The notes under the pieces: generated by a model | What the model was told of the DNA's origin: nothing | Seen by the model: the letters and a program-made list of their open reading frames with translations, nothing else | The model's database searches: none | Part shown: in pieces, positions 12,741 to 25,115 of the stretch | Layout: every line of letters begins with the position of its first letter | How positions within the stretch are numbered: position 1 is the stretch's first letter | Translations under genes and position numbers: made by a program | Assembly: GCA_039602395.1 (NCBI GenBank) | Contig: JBCNJP010000006.1 | Location: forward strand, 46,896,325 to 46,960,324 | Length of the DNA: 64,000 nt | Direction: 5' to 3' | DNA from: Deinandra increscens subsp. villosa | Taxonomy: Eukaryota > Streptophyta > Magnoliopsida > Asterales > Asteraceae

Positions 12741-14306
12741 TTTATCTCCCTTTCGTGGAAGGTGTGCTCCCGATCAGATATTTAGGGGTCCCCCTTATCT
12801 CCTCGAGGCTGCGATATAATGATTGTGTTGTCCTGATTGATCGGTTGAATTCTAGGATATCCAGTTGGTTGAATAGATTCCTGTCTGCTGCGGGTAGACT
12901 TCAGCTGGTTGTTTCGGTCCTTTTGTCCATGCAGGTTTATTGGTCTTCGATGTTCATTCTGCCTAGCCATATCATCAAAGACATTGAGGCTAAGTTGTGT
13001 GTTTTCTTGTGGGGTACAGGTCAGGCTAAAGTTGCGTGGAAGGATGTGTGTGTTCCCAAGACTGAAGGGGGTTTGGGGATTCGTCGTCTTCATGATTCTA
13101 ATAGAGCGCTTATGGCTACTCACATTTGGAGTATCATTACTAAAAGGGAGTCATTGTGGGTGTCATGGGTCTACTCGTATCACTTGCGTACTCGTCATTT
13201 TTGGGATATCTGTATTCCCCAAAACTGTTGTTGGGGTTGGCGGAAGATTTTGTCTTTGAGGCCTGTAATTCGTCCGTGGATCCGTATGCAGATCGGTGAT
13301 GACCAGACTGCTTCTGCTATGTATGATAAGTGGTGTGCTAATGGCCCACTATGCAGGCATATTTCCCCTCGTATGCTGTATGATGCCAGAATCCATAATT
13401 CTTTCACAGTGGCTGAGTTAGTTGATAAAGGAATTCCGCCTGACTGGAACTTGATGGGTATTGATTTGCCGAGCCTTCATCCTGGAATTCCTGACAGGTT
13501 GGTTTGGGTGTCTGGGAATTTCTATGGGGACTTCTCTGCTTCAATTGCTTGGGACTCTGTGCGTGCTCGTTTACCTGAGGTTTCATGGGCTCCGGTTGTT
13601 TGGTTCTCCCATTGTATTCCTAAACATGCTTTTAATATGTGGCTTATCATGAGGAATAAGCTGTTAACGCAGGATCGTATTTTGCGTTGGGACAGTAGCA
13701 GAAGACAGAATCAAAATATGATGTGCTGTCTTCTTTGTTTTGCTGATGTTGATTCGGTTAACCATCGGTTTTTTCAGTGTTCCTATGCTCGTCAGGTGTG
13801 GTCTTTGCTCCGATGTAGGATGGATTTCTCTGTTGCTAATCCTGTTGGGTCTGAGATTATCCAGGAGCTCTGCAGAAGGGCTGGGTCTAAATCCTTTGAT
13901 TATGTTTTTAATCGGATTGTGGTTGCTGCTGCTGCTTATTATGTGTGGTAGGAGAGGAATAATCGGTTGTTTCGCAATCAGACGCGGCCACCTGATGTTC
14001 TTGCTTCTGTTATTGCTGATGTGGTCCGTATGCGCCTTGTCAGTTACAGGTTCCGGAAGACCCCTTATGTCATTCAGAGGCTGGCTGAATGGGGGGGGGG
14101 GGTGGCGGATGGTTTCGTTTTTGATAATGGTGGCTAAGGTGTTGCAGTTCTGGTTGTTTGCCTAGCGTGTACGCGCTTGTCGTTTTGTTTGGTGTTTTTG
14201 GCTGTGCTTTCTTTGTTTCCAGTCAGGGGCATGTCACTATCTGTGTCTGTTTGTACTTTCTTTTTTAATGAAATCACTAGGGTTTTTCCCCTTTCCAAAA
14301 AAAAGC
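12741..14306 (+). mobile_element. LINE-C, 5'-truncated young L1-like element
   Basis: A 1.57-kb LINE 3' fragment is inserted into a satellite monomer. It begins abruptly inside ORF2, runs through the ORF2 stop at 14135-14137 and a 170-bp 3' UTR, and ends in an A-run at 14297-14304. A perfect 14-bp target duplication brackets it. One nonsense codon is the only obvious lesion, so it is much younger than LINE-A. Confidence 0.92.
12755..14137 (+). pseudogene. LINE ORF2 C-terminal fragment, one nonsense codon
   Basis: The frame of 461 codons starts after the RT catalytic core. It shows GVPLISSRLR near the start, SWLNRFLSAAGRLQL, KVAWKDVC, EGGLGIRRL, and a zf-RVT region (about 13560-13800) with WFSHCIPKHAFNMWL and the cysteine pattern CCLLC...CSYARQVW. 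A TAG at 13949-13951 interrupts the conserved W-Q-ERNN block; the rest is in frame to the TAA at 14135-14137. A run of 12 G (14091-14102) encodes extra glycines without shifting the frame. LINE-D ends in nearly the same C-terminus (DNGG). There is no EN or RT core, so it is not functional. Confidence 0.88.
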
Positions 14307-14512
14307 AAAGGGCTTTGGCCTATGTAATAAATGTGTGAGTTTGTATTTAAATAAACTCACATCCTACTAGCTAAGGTTCGCCGAAATAATCACAAAAGAG
14401 AGAGGGAATTCGTGACTTGAGAAAAACCAGAGAAATATTTCGGTGGCTTAACCGAAACCTGTGTGCTAGACAGAAATCGAGTTGTAATAGTAATCAACGG
14501 TTTGATCGTCTA
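14307..14512 (+). repeat. satellite remnant between LINE-C and LINE-D
   Basis: About 206 bp of forward monomer remain between two LINEs, including the palindrome, the GA tract and the TTTCGGT/ACCGAAA hairpin. The last 14 bp (14499-14512) form the left target duplication of LINE-D. Confidence 0.9.
14499..14512 (+). repeat. target site duplication of LINE-D, left copy
   Basis: GGTTTGATCGTCTA is matched by GGTTTGATCATCTA at 23448-23461 on the other side of LINE-D (13 of 14 positions). Both lie in the same place of the satellite monomer. Confidence 0.82.
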
Positions 14513-14695
14513 TTTTTTTTAAAGGGTTTCCCCGGTGATTCATTAAAAAATAAACGAGAACCAATACAAGTAGAAAGCAAAATCACTTTCTAGTACTAAT
14601 ATGGACATGCCCCTGAAAGTAAACAAAACACACAGCTAAACAAAAACACAAACACCCAATCACCAACAAACAAAGCAAACAAGAGGGAAGCAGCC

Positions 14696-17600
14696 TTAGC
14701 CCCCGTTATCAAACACAAACCCATCAGCCACCCCCCACTCATTCAACCGACTAAGAACAAGAGGGGTCTTCCGAAACTTTAAACTAGCAATCCGCATCCG
14801 AGCAACATCAATAATCACCGAACTGAGACTATATGGCGGACGAGTCTGATTACGAAAAAGACGATTGTTTCGCTCCTGCCAAATAAAGTAAGCAGCCGCA
14901 GCAACCACAATCCTGCTAACAACAGAGTCAAACGACTTGGACCCCATAGAACTACAAAGCTCCGCCATAATCTCCGACCAAACAGGGATAGAAGTCACTA
15001 ACCGAGTTCTGGAACGAACACGATTCCAGACACAAGTTGAGTAGGAACACGAAAAAAACAGATGGTCAATGGAGTCAAAACTGGCACAGCAAAGAGGGCA
15101 AAACATCATGTTCTGAGTCCGACGTCTACTATCCCAACGTAACATCCTATCCTGAGTAAGAAGCTTGTTCTGCAAACTCAGCCACAAGTTGAACGCATGC
15201 TTAGGGATGCATTGCGAAAACCAAACCACACGAGACCACGGAACAGTAGGCAAACGCATACGAATAGAATCCCAGGCAACCGAAGCAGAAAAATCTCCAG
15301 TAAAATTCGGCAAAACCCAGACCAATCTATCAGAAACACCTGACCGAAGAATCGGTAACTCCAACCCTAATAAGTTCCAATCATTGGGAACCCCATTCAC
15401 CACCAAATTAGCAATAGTGGCAGAGTTTTGAAGACGAGCACTATACACCATACGAGGAGTAATCAACTGGCATAAGGGCCCAACATCATTTCATCTGTCA
15501 AACCAAGCAGACAAAGACATACCATCACCAACAATAACTCTAATAAAGGGACGAATCAACGGGCGGAGCAACAAGATCTTTTGCCAACTCCAACAAATAT
15601 TCTGAGGAATCCGAATATCCCAAAAATGCCGAGAATGCAAATGATAAGAGTAAACCCAAACGACCCATAATGACTCCCGTTTGGACAAAATACTCCAAAT
15701 ATGAGTAGCCATAAGCGACCTGTTGGTATCTCTTAAACGACGAATACCTAACCACCCCCCCCCCCTCAGACTTCGGCACACACAAGGACTTCCAAGCTAC
15801 CTTGGCTTGCAGCGACATCAGAACCGAACGAACCAACTGGAGGCGACCCGCAGCGGACAAAAAATTATTGATCCAGCTCGAAATTCTAGAGTTCAGCTTG
15901 TCAACAAGAATACTACAATCATTATACCGAAGCCGGGAAGAGATAAAAGGAACCCCTAAGTATCTGACGGACAACACTCCTTCAACAAAGGGGAGGGAGA
16001 ACACCTTAGTACTCCATGACATTGCAAAAAAACACAGTACTCTTCTGCACACTAGGAACCAAGCCAGACATACCAGCAAACATCTGTAAAGATCGGAGAA
16101 TACTCTTAGCCGAATACAAATTCCCATGGGCAAACAGGAACAAGTCATCAGCAAAACATAAGTTGATAATTCGCTGTTTAGCACATTTATGATAAAACCG
16201 AAAAGCAGGATCACTACCAGTATTATGTGCAAAATAAGAGTAAGAATCTCCATAACCATAGTAAAAAGGTAAGGAGAGGCCGGATCACCTTGTCTAAGAC
16301 CACGCTTACCCTTGAAGTAACCATGGACGTTACCATTAACAGATATGGAATAAGATGGGGAAGTTACACATGTCATAATCCAAGCCACCATAGTATCATG
16401 AAAGCCAAAACCCCTCAGCACACTCTCCAAAAACGACCAATTGACAGTGTCATACGCTTTCTGAATGTCCACCTTAAAAGAACATCTCGGAGGACCATAC
16501 TACCTATGGTAATTGTGCATAAGCTCATGGGTAAGTAAAATGTTATCAGAAATCATTCTACCCGGAATAAAGGCAGAATGATTGATGCTAATAATATGGC
16601 CGAGCCCATCCTTGATTCTATTAGCAATAATCTTGCTGATGCAATTATAGAAAATATTACAACAAGCAATTGGACGATAATCCAACACAGAAGCGGGAGT
16701 AGGGACCTTTTGGAATGAGAGCAAGAAACGTATGATTGATTTCCTGTAAAAGTTTGTTCGTCACAAAGAAATCCTTCATAGCAGCAGTAAACTCCTCACC
16801 AATGATAAGCCACGCTTTTTTGAAAAACGCCGCCGAATACCAATCCGGCCCCGGGGCCTTATCATCACTCATAGAAAACATCACACTACGAATCTCCTCA
16901 TTCGAAACCATCCTAATCATATTAGTCGCAACCTTAGCATCAAGACGATTAGAAAAGAGCCCCTCAATACCATCAAGATTAGCCATCTCCTCAATACCAA
17001 GGAAGTTTTCATAGTGAGATACAAGGGCCTCTGGCATCGCATCACCCTCATGAGTCACACCATGAACATCACAAATAGAATCGATCCTGTTCCGGTGATT
17101 CCTACATTTAAGCGAGTTATGATTGAAAGCCGTATTAGAATCCCCCGTAGCTAGCCAATGAATCTTGGACTTTTGTTTCAGAAAACGCTCCTCAACAGGA
17201 ATAGCAACCTGAAATCGCCTAAGGCACTCCGCCTCCCAATTACGAATAATCTGATTTGAAGGGTTCAGATCGACAGCCTTTTGAGCCTCATCCAGCTGCA
17301 TACGCAACGTATGAACGGTCTTATGAATATCTCCTTGCATGGTGAGCATTTTACGTAACGGCCTTTTAAGCAATTTCATTTATTTCACCACCCTAAATTG
17401 ATGAACCCCATGAACAACCACATCCCAATTATCTTTAACCACCTCTAAAAAATCCAGCTTGTAAGCTAAAAAATTGATAAATTTGAACGGGGCATGCTTT
17501 CTGTTAAACTAGCCAGGAAATTTTGAGAACACACGGAGACTGATCCGAGCTGCGGTACGGATAAAAGCCAACCGAAACATTAGGAAAAAGATCCGTAAGC

Positions 17601-18711
17601 CCCATATTCCCTATAACCCGATCAAGTTTTTTCAACACACCCACACCGCCTTTAGGTTTTTAATTCCAAGTAAATTGAAGCCCACTACTATTTAAGTCAA
17701 AAACCTCCAGATTCCTGATGCATTCATTGAATTCGACCATTCCAAAATCGAATTTAGACGAACCGGTGGACTTTTCATCAACATGGAGAGTAGTGTTGAA
17801 ATCACTCAAAATAATCCACGCACTATCCTTCACAAAACAACTCATGCGTTTCCAAGTTTTGCCACAACTTCCTACGAGAAACATAATAATTGGTAGCATA
17901 AATAAACGAGCAAAACATAACCACGTGAGAATGCTTAATAGTCACTTGCACATGAAGAACTTGGTCTGTCATAGAAAGAATCATAACATCCAAAACATAC
18001 GTGTCCCAACCCACAATAATACGGGTCCACTTGGTACAATACATAGAATTAGACACCCAATCCCATTTGCGAAAAATCCCATTACACACCTTCGAAAGAT
18101 TAGCCACATCCACATGAGACTCCAAGATAGCACACAAACTTAACTTGTGATCACGAACCAACTGACGAACCTCATTTTGTTTTAGCNNNNNNNNNNNNNN
18201 NNNNNNNNNNNNNNNNNNNNNNNNNNNNNNNNNNNNNNNNNNNNNNNNNNNNNNNNNNNNNNNNNNNNNNNNNNNNNNNNNNNNNNNNNNNNNNNNNNNN
18301 NNNNNNNNNNNNNNNNNNNNNNNNNNNNNNNNNNNNNNNNNNNNNNNNNNNNNNNNNNNNNNNNNNNNNNNNNNNNNNNNNNNNNNNNNNNNNNNNNNNN
18401 NNNNNNNNNNNNNNNNNNNNNNNNNNNNNNNNNNNNNNNNNNNNNNNNNNNNNNNNNNNNNNNNNNNNNNNNNNNNNNNNNNNNNNNNNNNNNNNNNNNN
18501 NNNNNNNNNNNNNNNNNNNNNNNNNNNNNNNNNNNNNNNNNNNNNNNNNNNNNNNNNNNNNNNNNNNNNNNNNNNNNNNNNNNNNNNNNNNNNNNNNNNN
18601 NNNNNNNNNNNNNNNNNNNNNNNNNNNNNNNNNNNNNNNNNNNNNNNNNNNNNNNNNNNNNNNNNNNNNNNNNNNNNNNNNNNNNNCATTCCAAGAAGCT
18701 AAATTAATCAT
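14696..18711 (-). pseudogene. LINE ORF2: AP-endonuclease, reverse transcriptase, zf-RVT (broken)
   Basis: Translation starts at ATG 18711 with MINLASWN, the usual start of the plant LINE endonuclease. After the N gap follow KQNEVRQLV, ILESHV and an endonuclease DFN motif (WIILSDFNTTLH, near 17800). The RT part shows DKAPGPDWYSAAFFKKAW (about 16850), FIPGRMISDNIL (about 16550), KAYDTVNWSF (about 16460) and GLRQGDPASPYLF (about 16290). The C-terminus has WFSQCIPKHAFNLWL, a zinc-binding cysteine set and WQERNNRLFR. Frames break at least near 17400-17650, 16700, 16490, 16250 and 15780. About 100 nt are missing between the LQLVRSVLMSLQ and AKVAWK blocks that LINE-C keeps apart. It cannot encode a working protein. 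Confidence 0.88.
18187..18686. other. assembly gap of exactly 500 N
   Basis: The gap falls inside the first codons of LINE-D ORF2, between MINLASWN and KQNEVRQLV. In the family these two blocks are separated by only a few residues, so the true missing length is probably tens of bases and 500 is a placeholder. Confidence 0.9.
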
Positions 18712-19558
18712 TGGGAAACATTTGGTGAAGGAGTGCTTGCCCCTTTAAAATTGTCGGCCATAAACTCACCAGTTTCATCATCAACATCACGAATCACCTC
18801 CTCTTGAGTACCACCCCAATCAGTATAATATTGGGAAGTCAAAACAAAGTACCTATTAGAATTCACGGAGCTACTAGGCTCCTTGCCATTTTTGGAACCA
18901 GCCTTCGACGACTCACCCCCACTACCCGTCGGCACATTCACATTTTTCGAAGCTCCCTTAGACGACTCACCCCCACTGTTACCCCAGATTGGTTTATATT
19001 CAAACTTCTTAGGTTGCTTAGGGACCCGATAGCCAACCTGTTTCGCACTCTTTTTACGATTTACCAAAGTGTACCCATCCGTGTCAACCAAGGGGACTTA
19101 CTTTTCCACCGTACTAGTAGGAGAACGTTTGTGTTTAGGACACTCATGCACTTGATGACCGAAGACACAGCAATGGTCACAACGAGGAGGTTTCCATTCA
19201 AACTCGACTTGCATCGATTCCTTTATATAGTTTTCTCCATTTTCATCTGGAATAGCTACGGTAATTTTATCCACAAACTTATGAGCAGCAGAGATTTCAA
19301 TGAAAGCACGGGCATAGCTACTTCTCCCCCACACATCATGACACATCTCTGAAGTATACGCATCAAGATGTCTTGGTTTACCAACTTCGGTAGCCAACAT
19401 GCTTAACCCATCATCCGTATAGGCCGCTAAGGGCACATCATGCAGTTTGACCCACACCGCCACCATATCAATATCCTCATTTTTCAACACAACATTAGGC
19501 AACCAAATATTAAGAAATATAGGCTCGTTACGGATCACCCAGGGACCTCCCTCTAAGA

Positions 19559-19563
19559 CATCC
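19559..19563 (+). repeat. CATCC target duplication of the solo LTR, left copy
   Basis: CATCC occurs immediately before the LTR and again at 22340-22344 immediately after it, inside ORF1 of LINE-D. Confidence 0.8.
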
Positions 19564-22339
19564 TATAACACCCCAACCGACGGTGGAATTTACGTCGGGG
19601 TGCTAAGATTGTCCAGATGCTCACAACACTATTTAAGTTGTTATATTTAATCATGCCAATTTTCATAAAACAACCAACAAAGTCAAACATAAACATATCG
19701 CGAAAACATCGAGTTCATACATCTCAAAAAGTTCTAGATTTATTTAAAAGGTCTACTAAGTCCCATGCATAATCCTATGGTGTCGATAACAATCATAAAA
19801 CAGCAACACCTGCAACATGTAGAAAAATAAGGTCAACTACAAGACTTGGTGAGTAACCATAGGTTTGAATATCTATATAATTTGAATATAAGCGTTTCAT
19901 GTGTCAAGCGTACATTTCTAAATCATGATCAACATGTATAAGTGATGTGCACCAAACCTAGACAAGTAAGGGAGCAATCTCCCGGCGCCACACGCGAGGC
20001 AGACCAGGTGGGTTGTCAGCCAATAGATCTATCATTGTTGCCACGACTCGATGGTTAATGGTACATATGCGATTAGAGACTAGCGACTAGCGATTAGCGA
20101 TTAGAGAATACAACAAACAAATCACAAGTATCACATAATCAGAGAATCACACATAGAGCACATAGAATCGTATGTTTGGTTTTTGTAATAAAGCGATTAT
20201 AGATTTAAATATCGATACATGTTGCAACCCAAAACATTAAAATAAAAGAGGGACTATGATCACTCACCTGATGGTGAAACAAACGAGTGAGAAACTGAGA
20301 TAGCGGCGCGAAATCAAACCCGAAGATCACCTTAACGATCAAACGTTGTACTGGAACACCGACAATTCAAAAATAAATAAGTAAATAATTAGATAAAGCG
20401 AGCGACTCGAACGACACGATAGGCATGATCGGATTCACAACATGGTGATTTATTTGAGTGATAATGTGAAGGTTTAAATAATTAAATGGGTCATACCTAA
20501 ATCTAGGTCAAACATTTGGCATATAATTATCTATTTAACTTGAAAATTTTACGACGTCTCAAATATTGCTTATTTTCTATAAAATCATCCAGACAATATT
20601 TAGACCCCAAAAATTAATTATGGGCTGATCTAAACATATAGATGTGCCATATAAAATGTCAAGTCTTGATTCAAACGTTAACCCAACAATTTAGCCAAAA
20701 ATAATTATTTTTAATCTCAAAATTTCTAGTTAGTTCAATCTCAAATCATCAATCAACTAGGGTTTCTCTTTTAGCAAGCACATCTACCTTAACATAATAT
20801 TTATGATAAACTAAGGACTTATAACCTAGATCTATGCTTTGCATAACATTAAATTAACCATGGATCTATGGATCTAAACATATATATCTTTATTTTTCAA
20901 GAAATACTCATCAAAATACATATTTCCTAAACAAAACCCTAGATCTAAAGGTAAGATGATGATTTTTACTAGATCTAAACCTAGATCTATATTCAAGTTC
21001 ATGCATTTCATACATTTAAACAACGTTCAAGTAGTGATGGCCATAAAACCCTAAGATCTATGAAGATCCATAAAGAAAGATTAGGAAAAAGTAAGCTTTT
21101 ATCATAAAAATCAAGTCTTTGGGTTACAAATTCTAGATCTAACAAGTATGATGATTCCTTACATTAAAACATGCATAAAATTGGGATCTTTAACCAACCA
21201 TAACAAGAACCAAGTTGGTCAATCAAGATCTAGTAAAAAAAACCAATAAAAGTTTATAAAAATTGTTGAAAAACTAATAAAAATCAAGTCTTTTATGTAA
21301 CATCACTAGATCTATGATCTAAGATCTAGATCTAGGTTTAAAAGATGATAACAGAAGGATCTTGACTAGATCTTGAAGAGAAAAGAAGAGGGTAGAAGCA
21401 AGAACCAAGAAAACGCACACTTGATTCAACACTAGTTTTCTTCAAATTTGAGCCCCAAATCCTCCAAGATCTTAAATCCTTAGCCTCTCCAGCCGTTTTA
21501 GGGTTTTTAAGATGCTTAGAATGAGAGAAATGACGGTTGGAACGAGTTTAGAACCTTAAATAGGCGAATTTAGGTCAAAAAACGAATCTGGTCACGACGT
21601 TATCGGTGGGAGTATCGCGCCGCGCCACCTAGGAGCCGTCGCGATACGTGGCGCATTATTTCTGGGTGCGCGCACGCGTTATTTTGCTTCCAGTTTCGCG
21701 TTAAAAGTCCGTTTTGACCCCCGTTTTCACCCATTTTCTCTATCTAACATGCCAACCACATTTAATCCACTCAATTTGATATATGATTTGACCCATATTG
21801 ATTATTGAATAATAAAAAATTACACACAAAATGCAATTTAGGTCGATTTTGTCGTTTTTATCGGTTTTAAGCAAATCACCAACGTTTAGCGATCCGATCA
21901 AGTGCGTGATGACTCATGATATGTTTTATGATTATAAAAGTCATGAATATGATAAAATTGATATACAAACTCAAAAACGTGATCTCCCAATTTAAATCGA
22001 AATCGCGCGGGATTTACCGAACTTTCATCGTTTTCGTCCTAGACCTTGAATTCACACCAACCTTCACTTGTATTCACTTGTGTGCTTAACTAGTATCACA
22101 CCCAATTGTTATACATGTTTAGATTGATCAAATTCCCGGTTAAAACGTAATTAACATCGTGTCCGCGTAAAATCCGAAATAAGGACAAATCAACTCAATA
22201 AACATTATAATGAATCACATCACATCAAATGAGGTATAAAACATCATAGAAAACATAACTCTTCATTTATTAATGATCATGGGATTGGTTACATGGATTC
22301 AGGTCGGATCTGACAAATCGGAAAACCCGAAATGTTACA
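19564..22339 (-). mobile_element. solo LTR of a Ty3-like element
   Basis: A 2776-bp block without coding potential lies within LINE-D ORF1. On the minus strand it runs from TGTAACATTTCGGG to GGGTGTTATA, so the outer ends are near-inverted (TATAACA and TGTTACA), and it is flanked by a perfect CATCC duplication. Its left end can fold as the left ends of the two Ty3 LTRs in this window do (CCGACG pairs with CGTCGG). No internal domain is present, which fits a solo LTR left by LTR-LTR recombination. The TA terminus instead of CA is slightly atypical. Short direct repeats of GCGATTA occur at about 20070-20108. The rest is AT-rich with many AGATCT words. Confidence 0.72.
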
Positions 22340-22942
22340 CATCCATCATACACTTTTGATCACTAAACTGGAAGAAAAAGAAGCCATTCCCATTCATCAT
22401 ACTCTTAACAATCCCATACTTCCTCCAATTTTGTCTAGTGTAATATTCCACAACCGAATAAGCAAGCCTATCGCCCAAAAAATAACCATACAACGTATAG
22501 CCCATCTTACTAGAAACACGTCTAACAGTGTCCAACGGAATAACCACATCCACCCTATATTCGTTAGACCCATAATTTAACACCCTGAAATTTGCTTTAG
22601 AAAGACCAGAATTCTTCTCCTTAGTGACCACATTAGCATATGATGTTACCTGAGGTTGAGGGTTTTGATGTGGGAGTATCGGGTTCTCAATAGGAGCTTT
22701 AGGATCCACCAGAACTTCATTCACATTCAGGTTAGGTAAATCACTTTTAGGTTCCACACTAGAATCCGGCACCTGCAATGACGATGGAGGTTTACGCAAA
22801 GGAACCCGGCCATCAATGTTTTAACACGTTGCGCCAAGGACGACGCAGCCTTAGGTTTGGAGTTCAGAATAATCGGTTGCATGAGAGCATGCAACCCTAG
22901 CCGCCAACCAGCACAGAAACTCGATCGGCCGTCGGAATCCAA

Positions 22943-23447
22943 ACTAACCCTCTAAGGCGCTAGCAAATTCGTACCGGCCACCGATTCAATACAAGGATCT
23001 ACGACAAATACAACTTGCACTTAATCTCCGACGATCACAGATTGCTACACACCCAAGAGAACTCAATCTAATTCCCGGAAAAAAATTGAATGGAAAATGA
23101 CGAACCCTAATAGGGATCGAACGAGAGAAACACACCATAATTGAAATCGATTTGGCTGCTAACACTACTCGTAACTCATCACAATCTCAGCTGGATCGAT
23201 CACAGGGAGTTACACAACTACTGAGCAATTATACTTTGTAAACAAACCCTAAAAACTACAACATCCGCTAACACATCTCGTACCGGAACAGCGATTAGTA
23301 ATGACGATGATAGGAATGCTATGAGCTAATCTCAAACAATTAACGTGAAGAAATAAAGAACAACGATAGGAACAAGATCGATCAAACTAAGGAGAAGAAA
23401 CCCTAGGTTGCCAAAATCGCCTAGAGAGAGTAACTCCTTAACTTTTT
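22943..23447 (-). other. 5' UTR of LINE-D
   Basis: About 500 bp lie between the ORF1 start and the 5' target duplication. On the minus strand it begins near CTCTCTAGGCGATTTTGGC and is followed by several CCCTA(G/A) words. I see no ORF in it. It presumably holds the internal promoter, but no motif proves this. Confidence 0.6.
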
Positions 23448-25078
23448 GGTTTGATCATCTAGTCATAAGTGTTTTATTAACAATTCATCGTTTATTATTG
23501 CTTCTCATACTTGATTCAATCAATCACTTGGATTCCGCATTCGTGATTGATCATTGATATCATGTTTGGACTATAATCGAAAAATGATGAGGCTTGTGTA
23601 TTAAATTGGGTTGGGATTCGGTTATCCATGTTTAGTGATTGGGTGATAGTTAGTTATGTGTTTGTTCTTGTAAAATACGGTTTAGGGTAGAGGGGCAAAG
23701 GGCTTTGGCCCATGTAATAAATGTGTGAGATCGTATTTAAACAAACTCATATCACACTAGCTAGGTTTGCCGAAATAGACGCAAGAGAGAGAGGGAATTC
23801 ATGACTTGAGAAAGACCAGAGAAAGATTTCGGTGGCTGAACCGAAACCTTTTTGCTAGACAGAAATCGAGTTGTAATAGTAATAAACGGTTTGATCATCT
23901 AATCGTAAGTGTTTATTAACTTTGTGTATTCATCGGTTATTATTGCTTCTCATACTTGATTCAATCAATCACTTGGATTCCACACTCATTATTGATCATT
24001 GATATCATGGTTCGACTATAATCGATGAGAATTAGGTTATCCATGTTTAATGATTGGGTGTTAGCTAATTATGTGTTTGTTCTTGTAAAATACGGGTTGG
24101 ACTAGAGGAAGAAAGGGCTTGGGCCTATGTAATAAATGTGTGAGTTTGTATTTAAACAAACTCACATCCTAATAGCTAAGGTTCGCCGAAATAGACACAA
24201 AAGACAGAGAGACGGAATTCGTGACTTGAGAAAGACCAGAGAAAGACCAGAGAAAGATTTTGGTAGCTTAACCGAAACTTGTGTGCTAGACAGAAATCGA
24301 GCTGTAATAGTAATTAACGCTTTGATTATCTAATCGTAAGTGTTTATTAACTTTGTTAATTCATCGTTTATTATTTCTTCTCATACTTGATTCAATCAAT
24401 CACTTGGATTCCGCATTCGTGATTGATCATTGATATCATGTTTGGACTATATTCGAAAAATGATGAGGCTTGTGCATTAAATTGATTTGGGCTTCGGTTA
24501 TCCATGTTTAGTGATTGGGGATAGTTAATTATGTGTTTTTTCTTGTAAAATACGGTTTGGGGTAGAGGGGCAAAGGGCTTTGGCCCATGTAATAAATGTT
24601 TGAGTTTGTATTTAAACAAACTCACATCGCACTAGCTAAGTTTGCCGAAATAGACGTAAGAGAGAGAGAGGGAATTCATGACTTGAGAAAGACCAGAGAA
24701 AGATTTCGGTGGCTTAACCGAAACCTTTCTGATAGACAGAAATCGAGTTGTAATAGTAATTATCGGTTTGATCATCTAATCGTAAGTGTTTATTAACTTT
24801 GTTGATTCATCGGTTATTATTGCTTCTCATACTTGATTCAATCAATCACTTGGATTCCACACTCATGATTGATCATTGATATCGTGGTTCGTCTATAATC
24901 GATGAGAATTAGGTTATCCATGTTTAATGATTGGGTGTTAGCTAATTATGTGTTTATTCTTCTAAAATACGGTTTGGACTAGAGGAAGAAAGGGTTTTGG
25001 CCCATGTAATAAATGTGTGAGTTTGTATTTAAACAAACTCACTTCCTAATAGCTAAGGTTTGCCGAAATAGACACAAA

Positions 25079-25115
<37 letters not shown>

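Larger units (their letters stand above)
18708..22942 (-). pseudogene. LINE ORF1: DUF4283 and zinc knuckle, split by a solo LTR
   Basis: ORF1 of plant L1 elements encodes an RNA-binding protein. From the right, a start at 22942 is followed by a basic N-terminal stretch, a frameshift near 22820, and a DUF4283-like domain with SYANVV, YFLGDRLAYSVVEYY and FFFFQFSD (22700-22345). The solo LTR then interrupts the frame at the MMDV codons. The frame resumes at 19558 with GGPWVIRNEPIFLNIW and reaches a CCHC knuckle, CDHCCVFGHQVHEC (about 19150-19195). A TAA at 19098-19100 breaks it before the Ser/Lys-rich tail. The final TGA (18708-18710) overlaps the ORF2 ATG (18709-18711) as ATGA. Confidence 0.82.
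14513..23447 (-). mobile_element. LINE-D, nearly full-length L1-like element
   Basis: The left edge is a T-run (A-tail on the minus strand, 14513-14520). The right edge lies in a 5' UTR with CTCTCTAGGCGATTTTGGC, next to the target duplication. Without the inserted solo LTR the element is about 6.2 kb and has ORF1 (DUF4283 and zinc knuckle) and ORF2 (endonuclease, RT, zf-RVT). It carries many frameshifts and stops, a deletion in ORF2, a solo LTR in ORF1 and an assembly gap in the endonuclease. It is the most complete LINE in the window. Confidence 0.9.
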
